Of a stretch of DNA of 5,242 nucleotides, positions 1 to 4,959 are shown in pieces. The position numbers and the translations under genes are program-made. The notes beneath the pieces were generated by a model. The model did not search any database and was not told the origin of the DNA. It worked only from the letters and a program-made list of their open reading frames with translations. Positions within the stretch are counted from its first letter, which is position 1; every line of letters begins with the position of its first letter. Source of the stretch: UBA10649 sp044233495 (GTDB taxonomy: Bacteria > Actinomycetota > Actinomycetes > S36-B12); NCBI GenBank assembly GCA_044233495.1, contig JBIIJX010000180.1, forward strand, positions 1 to 5,242, in the 5' to 3' direction.

Positions 1-63
1 GTTCGGCCGGCCTGGGGCCGGGGTCCTGCCGGTCCAGTTCGGACCGGATGGTCTGGTGGGTGA
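1..63 (-). promoter_or_regulatory. Tandem hairpins just downstream of infC
   Basis: This is the non-coding stretch after the infC stop, before the gene that would follow off the left edge (rpmI is the usual next gene; it is not visible). It holds two perfect inverted repeats. Positions 29-35 pair with 41-47 (CCGGTCC/GGACCGG, 7 bp, 5-nt loop). Positions 7-12 pair with 16-21 (CCGGCC/GGCCGG, 6 bp, 3-nt loop). The first begins 16 nt after the infC stop. No T-tract follows either. They could be a partial terminator or attenuator, an mRNA-stabilising element, or part of a ribosomal-protein leader controlling rpmI-rplT. The inverted repeats are seen; the function is inferred. Confidence 0.4.
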
Positions 64-648
64 TCAAGCGCTCTCGGCCGTCGGTGCCTCGGTCTCGACC
101 ACGCGCTCCTTGGCAGCATCGCGGGCGACCTCGGACTTCTTCCGGTGGGGCGCGAGAACCATGATCATGTTGCGGCCGTCCTGCTTGGGAGTGGCCTCGA
201 CGAAGCCCAACTCGGTGACGTCGTCCGCGAGCTTGGCCAGCAGTCGCAGGCCCAACTCCGGTCGGCTCTGCTCACGACCGCGGAACATGATCGTGATCTT
301 CACCTTGTCGCCCGCCTTGAGGAACCGCTCGACGTGACCCTTCTTGGTCTCGTAGTCGTGCTGGTCGATCTTCGGGCGGAGCTTCATCTCCTTGATGACC
401 GTGTGCGTCTGGTTCTTGCGCGACTCGCGCTCCTTCAGCGCTGCCTCGTACTTGAACTTGCCGAAGTCCATGAGCTTGCAGACGGGGGGCTTGGCCATGG
501 GTGCAACCTCGACGAGGTCGAGATCGGCCTCCACCGCCAGTCGCAGGGCGTCCTCGATGCGGACGATTCCGACCTGCTCGCCCGCCGGTCCGACGAGTCG
601 GACCTCCGGCACGCGGATACGGTCATTGATCCGTGGTTCGACGCTGAT
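64..648 (-). CDS. infC: Translation initiation factor IF-3
   Basis: IF3 binds the 30S subunit, keeps it apart from 50S and checks start-codon/initiator-tRNA pairing. The 194-residue product has the two IF3 domains. The N-terminal domain (about 4-72) opens with EPRINDRIRVPEVRLVG and contains the signature region KLMDFGKFKYE (58-68). A charged linker (about 70-82) leads to the C-terminal domain (about 82-168) with KEMKLRPKID, TIMFRGRE and NMIMVLAPH. A short acidic, Ala-rich tail of about 25 residues extends beyond the E. coli length of 180. I place the start at an ATC codon (646-648) because GAGGAGG lies at 653-659, 4 nt upstream, and homology begins right after it. The mycobacterial protein, as I recall it, also begins at this residue. 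The alternative is GTG at 670-672 (202 aa), with only a weak AGG upstream, which would make the Shine-Dalgarno part of the coding sequence. The gene stands apart from its neighbours behind its own leader. Confidence 0.95.
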   Translation of the reverse strand: MSVEPRINDRIRVPEVRLVGPAGEQVGIVRIEDALRLAVEADLDLVEVAPMAKPPVCKLMDFGKFKYEAALKERESRKNQTHTVIKEMKLRPKIDQHDYETKKGHVERFLKAGDKVKITIMFRGREQSRPELGLRLLAKLADDVTELGFVEATPKQDGRNMIMVLAPHRKKSEVARDAAKERVVETEAPTAESA

Positions 649-652
649 GGCG

Positions 653-659
653 CCTCCTC
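653..659 (-). promoter_or_regulatory. infC Shine-Dalgarno deciding the AUC start
   Basis: GAGGAGG on the minus strand, followed by a 4-nt spacer (CGCC) and ATC at 648-646. It is the only strong ribosome-binding sequence near the conserved start of IF3 homology. That argues for the non-canonical start over the in-frame GTG 24 nt upstream. Confidence 0.7.
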
Positions 660-856
660 GCTGCTCGATCACCAGGTGACCTGCACCGTAGAAGGCGGGA
701 GGCCCTCGGTGCAGCGCACGCGAAGGCCTCGTCGTCACAGCCGCAGGGGCTGTGCGCTCGACCCGCGAGGCTTCGCGCGCATAAGCGCGACGAGCGGCCT
801 GCAGGTGGGAGTGAGGACTCCGCTTGCGCGACCCGGGTACGGGACCCGAGTCAGTC

Positions 857-866
857 AGGTGGAAGG
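857..866 (+). promoter_or_regulatory. Ribosome-binding site of the DUF1844 gene
   Basis: AGGTGGAAGG, with its GGAAGG core ending 9 nt before the GTG at 876-878. This purine-rich stretch fixes the start of the plus-strand gene. It overlaps the possible infC -10 box on the other strand. Confidence 0.6.
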
Positions 867-875
867 GTACCAGCC

Positions 876-1226
876 GTGAGCCAGACCCCCGAATCGGACG
901 TTCCCCTCGACATCGCCGACATCCCCGCCGTGGAAGTCGTGCTGACGGTGGCCATGCACCTGATGTCTGCCGCCGCCGTGGCCTGCGGCCTGGCCGAGGA
1001 CTCCGATGAGTCACCTGCTCCGGCGGCTGACCTGGCCGAGGCCCGGATCCTGATCTCCGCCCTGGCCGGCCTCGTGACCTCCGCTGCCCCGCTCGTCGGG
1101 TCGATGCACGCCGCGCCCTTGCGCGACGGGCTGCAGGCGCTCCAGCGGGCTTTCCGGGAAGCCTCCGTCATCCCCGACCCGCCAGGCCTGGGCCCGGGCG
1201 AGGACCTCACCGGTCCCGTCGTCTGA
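876..1226 (+). CDS. DUF1844 domain protein, function unknown
   Basis: A small acidic 116-residue protein that begins at GTG behind an AGGTGGAAGG site. It is helical in character, with no signal peptide and no clear transmembrane segment. Residues about 14-90 match the DUF1844 family as I recall it: VEVVLTVAMHLMSAAAVACGL, an acidic insert, LAEARILISALAGLV, then HAAPLRDGLQALQRAFREAS. The C-terminal tail is rich in Pro and Gly. No catalytic motif is visible, and the family has no assigned biochemical role that I know of. It is the only plus-strand gene in the window. It sits next to infC in other actinobacteria too, which hints at a link with translation, but that is association only. Its stop codon lies inside a strong hairpin, and it converges on the SseB-family gene 29 bp away. 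Confidence 0.88.
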   Translation: MSQTPESDVPLDIADIPAVEVVLTVAMHLMSAAAVACGLAEDSDESPAPAADLAEARILISALAGLVTSAAPLVGSMHAAPLRDGLQALQRAFREASVIPDPPGLGPGEDLTGPVV

Positions 1227-1235
1227 CGGACCGGT
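1209..1235. terminator. Candidate bidirectional terminator hairpin
   Basis: Positions 1209-1216 pair with 1228-1235 (ACCGGTCC/GGACCGGT), then 1218-1220 pair with 1225-1227, with one bulged C (1217) and a GTCT loop. That makes 11 base pairs. It covers the last codons and stop of the DUF1844 gene and lies 20 nt beyond the stop of the converging SseB-family gene, so it could serve both. An alternative, overlapping stem pairs 1229-1234 with 1239-1244 (GACCGG/CCGGTC). Neither is followed by a T-tract, which is common for high-GC actinobacterial terminators but weakens the call. Confidence 0.5.
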
Positions 1236-1255
1236 CCCCCGGTCGACGACGTGGG

Positions 1256-1999
1256 CTAGCCCGAGGAGCGCAGCACGCCGATGCCTCCGGGCACCAGGGC
1301 CTGGAGATCGGCCCGCCCGGCCAGGATGCGCGCCGCCTGGGCCGTCAGTTCGTCGTGTCGACGACCGTCAGGGTGCCCTCCGCCGGCCGCATGGATCTCG
1401 ACAACCACGTCTACCCCGACGTGCTCCCCACGTGCGTCGCGCACCACGGCATCACACCAGCCGTCCGCCGTGAGGGGCGCCAGCGCCGCGCTGATCACAG
1501 CGTCGACGTGCGGCAGGTCAACGTGGTCGACCAGGACGTCCAGTGCCGATCCGGTCAGCACGCAGGTGGCAGGCCCGGCGACGTCCACGACCACCGCGGC
1601 GGCACCATCCTCGAGCGCGGCCCGGGCGAGGTCGCGCCCGTGCGCCGGGACCGGACGCGCCTGCGGGTTCCACCGTGCGAGGGAGTCGATGCCCGTGAAG
1701 GCCAGCAGGCCCTTCTCGCCGATCGCATTGACCATGGAGACGACGGCCATGTGACTGTCCTTGTCGGCGCCGGACTCGTCGGCCTGGTCGAGGACGGCGA
1801 CGACGGTCGCCAGCAGGCGGGCGCCACGGAGCATGCGCGCGGCCTCGTCGACCGACAGCGAACCGGCAGCCGCATCGCCCACTGTCCGCCGCACGTGCGG
1901 GTCGGCGCTCCCGTCATCGTCCGGGTAGGCAGGGCTCGCGAGGCTCCGACCGGGACCACTCGCGTCGACGGGGTGGGACACGACGACGACCCTAGCCAC
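1256..1999 (-). CDS. SseB-family protein
   Basis: A soluble protein of up to 247 residues with no signal peptide or membrane segment. After a Gly/Pro-rich start, residues 27-34 (DDDGSADP) and about 58-157 match the actinobacterial SseB N-terminal domain family: ARLLATVVAVL, a DKDSHMAVVSM segment (80-89), GLLAFTGIDSLARWNPQARPVP (97-118) and AAAVVVDVAGP (133-143). The C-terminal 90 residues are less familiar. Despite the name, this group has no proven link to the Salmonella secretion protein SseB, and its role is unknown. The start is uncertain. GTG at 1999 gives the longest frame but has no Shine-Dalgarno. GTG at 1981 (241 aa) has AGGG 8 nt upstream. It begins 30 nt after hisG on the same strand, so it may be the last gene of the rib-his transcript, and it ends at the convergent terminator. 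Confidence 0.82.
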   Translation of the reverse strand: MARVVVVSHPVDASGPGRSLASPAYPDDDGSADPHVRRTVGDAAAGSLSVDEAARMLRGARLLATVVAVLDQADESGADKDSHMAVVSMVNAIGEKGLLAFTGIDSLARWNPQARPVPAHGRDLARAALEDGAAAVVVDVAGPATCVLTGSALDVLVDHVDLPHVDAVISAALAPLTADGWCDAVVRDARGEHVGVDVVVEIHAAGGGHPDGRRHDELTAQAARILAGRADLQALVPGGIGVLRSSG

Positions 2000-2029
2000 G
2001 GCTTGGCCAGAGGCCCGTCGCGGAGGGAG

Positions 2030-2875
2030 TCAGAGGCGGCAGGCGTGGATGTCGGTGACGAGGATGCCACGGGCACCCAGCTCGTACAGCTCGTCCATCA
2101 CCAGGTGCACGTCGGCGGCCGGGACCATGGCGCGCACCGCGGACCATCCGGGCTCGTGCAGCGCCGACACCGTCGGGGACTCGATACCGGGGGTCAGCTC
2201 GCATGCCCGATCCAGATGCTCCGACCGGATGTCGTAGTCGACGAGGACGTACGATCGCGCGACCATCACGCTGTGGAGACGTCGCATGAGGGTCTCGACG
2301 GCAGGGAGCTCAGGTGCACCTGTGCGCCGGATGACGAGCGCCTCCGACACCAGGATCGGATCGCCGACCAGTTCGAGCCCGGCTTTGCGCAGAGTTGTGC
2401 CCGTGGCGACCACGTCGGCGACGGCGTCGGCGACCCCCAGTGCCACTGCGTTCTCCACGGCTCCATCGAGCTTCACCACGCGCGCCGCGATCCCCTCGCG
2501 GGCGAGGTAGTCCTCGAGTACGCCGGCGTAGGACGTGGCGATCGTCATACCGTCCAGATCGCCCGGCGACTGGGCGCGGCCCTTCGGCGCCGCGAGCCGG
2601 AACGTCGACGGCGCGAAGCCGAGGGCCAGCACCTCATCGGCCTTTGCGCGCGAGTCCAGGAGCATGTCGCGACCGGTGATGCCGACGTCGAGAGTGCCTT
2701 CTCCTACGTAGATCGCAATATCTCGAGGACGCAGGAAGAAGAACTCGACATCGTTCTCGGGATCCTGGACCACGAGGTCGCGGGTGGTCGAGCTGCGCAG
2801 GTAGCCAGCCTCGGCCAGCATGGCGCGAGCCGGATCTGCGAGCTGGCCCTTGTTGGGAACGGCGACGCGCAGCAT
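2030..2875 (-). CDS. hisG: ATP phosphoribosyltransferase, long form
   Basis: HisG catalyses the first, committed step of histidine synthesis: ATP + PRPP to phosphoribosyl-ATP, in the cytoplasm, with feedback inhibition by histidine. The 281 residues match the long (HisZ-independent) form. The catalytic part (about 1-205) starts MLRVAVPNKGQL and has RPRDIAIYVGEGTLDVGITGRD (49-70) and the PRPP-binding loop DAVADVVATGTTLRKAGL (150-167). The C-terminal regulatory domain (about 206-281) carries LTPGIESPTVS (228-238), GWSAVRAMV and the terminal GARGILVTDIHACRL. ATG at 2873-2875 is chosen because homology starts there, and GGAGG at 2883-2887, inside the hisE 3' end, is 7 nt upstream. Longer in-frame extensions run through hisE and are not credible. 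It is separated from hisE by a single base (TGA-G-ATG), so translational coupling is likely. Confidence 0.97.
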   Translation of the reverse strand: MLRVAVPNKGQLADPARAMLAEAGYLRSSTTRDLVVQDPENDVEFFFLRPRDIAIYVGEGTLDVGITGRDMLLDSRAKADEVLALGFAPSTFRLAAPKGRAQSPGDLDGMTIATSYAGVLEDYLAREGIAARVVKLDGAVENAVALGVADAVADVVATGTTLRKAGLELVGDPILVSEALVIRRTGAPELPAVETLMRRLHSVMVARSYVLVDYDIRSEHLDRACELTPGIESPTVSALHEPGWSAVRAMVPAADVHLVMDELYELGARGILVTDIHACRL

Positions 2876-2876
2876 C

Positions 2877-3140
2877 TCACAGCCTCCGGTAGACATCGTC
2901 GAGGCTGACATCGCTGGCCAGCATGAGGACCTGAAGATGGTAGAGGAGCTGGGAGATCTCCTCAGCCGTACGCTCAGGCCCCTCGTGCTCCGCGGCCATC
3001 CAGACCTCTGCGGCCTCCTCGACGATCTTCTTGCCGATCGCATGGACGCCCGCATCGACAAGGCGCGTCGTGCCGGTCTCCTCCTCGCGGTAGGTCACCT
3101 TCCGGTTCAACTCCGCGTAGAGCTCATCAAACGTCTTCAC
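2877..3140 (-). CDS. hisE: Phosphoribosyl-ATP pyrophosphatase
   Basis: HisE removes pyrophosphate from phosphoribosyl-ATP to give phosphoribosyl-AMP, step 2 of histidine synthesis. The 87-residue protein is a stand-alone HisE (no fused HisI), as is usual in actinobacteria, with the all-alpha MazG-like fold. The metal-binding helices are visible: KKIVEEAAEVWMAAEHEG (37-54, acidic residues E41, E42 and E45) and ERTAEEISQLLYHLQVLM (56-73). It starts at GTG (3138-3140), where the family start KTFDELYAEL begins. There is no Shine-Dalgarno. Instead the start codon directly follows a 7-bp inverted repeat and a TAGGCT box 6 nt upstream, so the mRNA may be leaderless. It lies 29 nt after ribH and 1 nt before hisG, whose product it uses as substrate. 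Confidence 0.96.
   Translation of the reverse strand: MKTFDELYAELNRKVTYREEETGTTRLVDAGVHAIGKKIVEEAAEVWMAAEHEGPERTAEEISQLLYHLQVLMLASDVSLDDVYRRL
2883..2887 (-). promoter_or_regulatory. hisG Shine-Dalgarno within hisE
   Basis: GGAGG, formed by two of the last Arg codons of hisE, sits 7 nt before the hisG ATG. It selects this start and lets ribosomes finishing hisE reload on hisG. Confidence 0.75.
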
Positions 3141-3177
3141 CCGTCAAGCCTATTGACGGCCTGGGTGTATCAGCCAA
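3141..3177 (-). promoter_or_regulatory. Candidate leaderless promoter and inverted repeat before hisE
   Basis: Minus strand: TAGGCT at 3152-3147 fits the actinobacterial -10 pattern TANNNT. Exactly six bases then separate it from the hisE GTG, the spacing expected if transcription starts on the start codon. TTGGCT at 3177-3172, overlapping the ribH stop, could be the -35, though the 19-nt spacer is long. The same stretch is a perfect inverted repeat: 3141-3147 pairs with 3153-3159 (CCGTCAA/TTGACGG, 5-nt loop). It could be an operator in DNA, or an RNA hairpin in read-through transcripts. The sequence match is seen; promoter activity is inferred. Confidence 0.45.
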
Positions 3178-3649
3178 CGCCCCTGCAGCCGCGCAGGACC
3201 AGCGCGGTGCAGATGGCCGCGGCCGCCGCCTCGGCTCCCTTGTCCTCGGCCGATCCGGGCAGGCCTGCTCGGTCGAGGGCCTGCTGCTCGTTGTCGGTGG
3301 TCAGGACACCGAATCCGATCGCGGTACGGGTATCGAGGGCCACCCGGGTCAATCCGTCTGTGGTGGCAGTGGCCACGAACTCGAAGTGGGGGGTGCCGCC
3401 GCGGATGATCACGCCGAGGCACACGACGGCGTCGACCGCCGGATCCGCCGCGAGCTCCTGGGCAACGACGGGAAGCTCGAAGCTCCCGGGCACCCGGACC
3501 ACGCGGTGCGCCGCACCAAGGCGGTCGCACTCCCGCTCCGCTCCGGCGATCAGGCCGTTCATCACAACCTCATGCCAAGAGGCAGCGACGATCACGACCG
3601 ACAGGCCCGAGCCGTCGACATCGACCGACGGACTGCCCGCCCCGCTCAC
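3170..3649 (-). CDS. ribH: 6,7-dimethyl-8-ribityllumazine synthase
   Basis: Lumazine synthase condenses 3,4-dihydroxy-2-butanone 4-phosphate (from the RibB half of the neighbouring gene) with 5-amino-6-ribitylaminouracil. This gives the lumazine that riboflavin synthase then uses. The length of 159 residues is typical. Visible family motifs are the substrate-contact segment ASWHEVVMNGLI (23-34), RVPGSFELP (52-60), CLGVIIRGGTPHFEFVA (77-93) with the conserved catalytic-type His88, TTDNEQQALDRAG, and the DKGAEAAAAAI helix. It starts at GTG (3647-3649), overlapping the ribBA stop by 4 nt (GTGA). GGAGG lies at 3656-3660, 6 nt upstream, which makes the start firm. It is followed by a 29-nt gap to hisE, where the flavin genes give way to histidine genes. 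The enzyme normally forms pentamers or 60-mer shells; which one applies cannot be read from sequence. Confidence 0.97.
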   Translation of the reverse strand: MSGAGSPSVDVDGSGLSVVIVAASWHEVVMNGLIAGAERECDRLGAAHRVVRVPGSFELPVVAQELAADPAVDAVVCLGVIIRGGTPHFEFVATATTDGLTRVALDTRTAIGFGVLTTDNEQQALDRAGLPGSAEDKGAEAAAAAICTALVLRGCRGVG

Positions 3650-4959
3650 GACGGGCCTCCTGGCTGCAGCTCGTGACCCATGCGCTCGGCCTTCGTCTCG
3701 AGGTAGGCGGCGTTGTGCGGGTTGGCCTCGATCATCAAGGGCACGCGCGCGACGATGGTCAGGCCGTAGCCCTCAAGGCCCGCCCGCTTGGCCGGGTTGT
3801 TCGTGAGCAGTCGCATGCTGCGCACGCCGAGATCGGCCAGGATCGATGCACCGACGCCGTAGTCGCGTGCATCGGCGGGCAGTCCCAGATCGAGGTTGGC
3901 GTCGACGGTGTCGCGTCCTGCGTCCTGCAGGGTGTACGCCTTCAGCTTGTGGAGCAGGCCGATGCCACGGCCCTCGTGGCCCCTGACGTACAGGACCACA
4001 CCGCGACCCTCATCCGCCACGGCGCGCAACGCCGCCTGCAGCTGCGGACCGCAGTCGCACCGCAGGGACCCGAAGACATCCCCGGTGAGGCACTCGGAGT
4101 GAACGCGGACGAGGACGTCCTCGCCATCCCCGATGTCGCCCTTCACCAGGGCCACGTGCTCCTGGCCGTCGATCTCACTGAGGTAGCCGTGGGCCACGAA
4201 GTCGCCGAACTCCGTCGGCAGCGTGGCCACGGCTGCCTTGGTGACGAGTGACTCATGCGCCCGACGGAACCGGATGAGGTCGGCGATCGAGATCAACAGC
4301 AGGCCGTGCTCGTCGGCGAACGCCCGGCACTGCGGCGCCCGCATCATGGTGCCGTCGTCGTTGACGAGCTCGCACAGTGCCCCCGACGGGGTCAGCCCGG
4401 CCAGACGCGCGAGGTCCACTGCAGCCTCGGTATGACCAGCGCGACGCAGGACACCTCCGGGTACCGCGCGCAGCGGCATGACGTGCCCGGGGCGAGTGAG
4501 ATCGAACGGCTCGGTGGCCGTGTCGGACAGGACTCGAATCGTATGAGCGCGATCCTCGGCGGAGATGCCCGTGCCGGCGACGTTACGGGCGTCGACGCTC
4601 ACCGAGTAGGCCGTGCCCTTGCGATCCTCGTTCACGGCCGTCATCGGAGGCAGGTTGAGCCGATCCAGGATCTCACCGGCCATACCGACGCAGATGTAGC
4701 CGGACGTGTAGCGAATCATGAAAGCAGCGAGCTCGGTGGTGGCACGGGACCCGGCGAAGATCAGGTCGCCCTCGTTCTCTCGGTCCTCGTCGTCCACGAC
4801 GACGACCGCCGCGCCACGCTCGATGGCCGCGATGGCCGCCTCGACGGAGTCCAGGCGCACACCGTCGGTGCTGCGTGACAAGGACGGAGCCGCGATCGCA
4901 CCCGGCTCATCGGCGATGAGTTCCTCCGTGCCGGAGAACAGCTCATCGGCCGGGATCAT
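3646..4959 (-). CDS. ribBA: Bifunctional DHBP synthase / GTP cyclohydrolase II
   Basis: One 437-residue chain for both entry points of riboflavin synthesis. The RibB half (about 35-237) makes 3,4-dihydroxy-2-butanone 4-phosphate from ribulose 5-phosphate. It shows the acidic metal-binding loop DDEDRENEGD (56-65), RPGHVMPL (156-163), RAGHTEAAVDLARLAG (173-188) and GALCELVNDDGTMMR (193-207). The RibA half (about 240-430) opens GTP to 2,5-diamino-6-ribosylamino-pyrimidinone phosphate. It shows the zinc cysteines C290, C301 and C303 in HSECLTGDVFGSLRCDCG, then GHEGRGIGL (327-335), DARDYGVGA (363-371) and TNNPAKRAGLEGYGL (386-400). Both halves look complete, so both activities are expected. It starts at ATG (4957-4959) with GGAGG at 4964-4968. 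The first 17 nt overlap the riboflavin synthase 3' end, and the stop overlaps ribH. An N-terminal stretch of about 30 residues precedes the conserved domain. Confidence 0.97.
   Translation of the reverse strand: MIPADELFSGTEELIADEPGAIAAPSLSRSTDGVRLDSVEAAIAAIERGAAVVVVDDEDRENEGDLIFAGSRATTELAAFMIRYTSGYICVGMAGEILDRLNLPPMTAVNEDRKGTAYSVSVDARNVAGTGISAEDRAHTIRVLSDTATEPFDLTRPGHVMPLRAVPGGVLRRAGHTEAAVDLARLAGLTPSGALCELVNDDGTMMRAPQCRAFADEHGLLLISIADLIRFRRAHESLVTKAAVATLPTEFGDFVAHGYLSEIDGQEHVALVKGDIGDGEDVLVRVHSECLTGDVFGSLRCDCGPQLQAALRAVADEGRGVVLYVRGHEGRGIGLLHKLKAYTLQDAGRDTVDANLDLGLPADARDYGVGASILADLGVRSMRLLTNNPAKRAGLEGYGLTIVARVPLMIEANPHNAAYLETKAERMGHELQPGGPS
3656..3660 (-). promoter_or_regulatory. ribH Shine-Dalgarno within ribBA
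   Basis: GGAGG in the last codons of ribBA, 6 nt before the ribH GTG. It supports the GTG start and coupled translation through the 4-nt GTGA overlap. Confidence 0.75.

Larger units (their letters stand above)
649..875 (-). promoter_or_regulatory. infC leader / divergent intergenic region with stacked hairpins
   Basis: This 227-bp gap lies between infC and the divergent DUF1844 gene. Inverted repeats, read toward infC: 844-848 with 834-838 (5 bp); 817-821 with 808-812 (5 bp, 4-nt loop); 785-789 with 776-780 (CGCGC/GCGCG, loop TTAT); 748-754 with 736-742 (CACAGCC/GGCTGTG, 7 bp, 5-nt loop); 725-730 with 699-704 (GAGGCC/GGCCTC); 708-714 with 681-687 (CTGCACC/GGTGCAG). The last two interleave, so they form a pseudoknot or exclude each other. 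Segment 698-703 (GCCTCC) can also pair with the infC Shine-Dalgarno (652-657, GGAGGC). A possible minus-strand -10 box, TACCCT, lies at 864-869 with only a weak -35, which would give a leader of about 200 nt. The pairings are checked by hand; the regulatory role is inferred. Confidence 0.5.

Noticed and set aside
735..782. Possible 15-codon leader peptide (ATG at 780-782, stop at 735-737) upstream of infC on the minus strand
   Set aside because: It has no Shine-Dalgarno, no run of a regulatory amino acid, and short frames like this are common by chance. Its stop does fall in the 7-bp hairpin, so it is noted, not called.
649..1014. N-terminal extension of infC to a 316-residue product
   Set aside because: The extra 122 residues are Arg/Pro-rich, lie antisense to the DUF1844 gene and over the leader, and have no IF3 homology. 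The Shine-Dalgarno and homology place the start near 648.
2000..2029. Short GGCC-TCT-GGCC inverted repeat between hisG and the SseB-family gene as a terminator
   Set aside because: It has only 4 bp and no T-tract, too weak to call in GC-rich DNA.
1355..2908. A 517-codon plus-strand open frame opposite the SseB-family gene and hisG
   Set aside because: It is antisense to two genes with clear homology, its translation is rich in Arg, Gly, His and Asp with no family resemblance, and long antisense frames are expected in high-GC DNA.
2876..3061. Extension of hisG upstream to a 343-residue product
   Set aside because: The extension is out-of-frame hisE sequence rich in Ser and Arg, while the conserved HisG start and GGAGG site fix the ATG at 2875.
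2820..3806. A 328-codon plus-strand open frame across hisE and ribH
   Set aside because: It runs antisense through three well-supported genes, and its product is low-complexity Arg/Ser/Ala-rich sequence.
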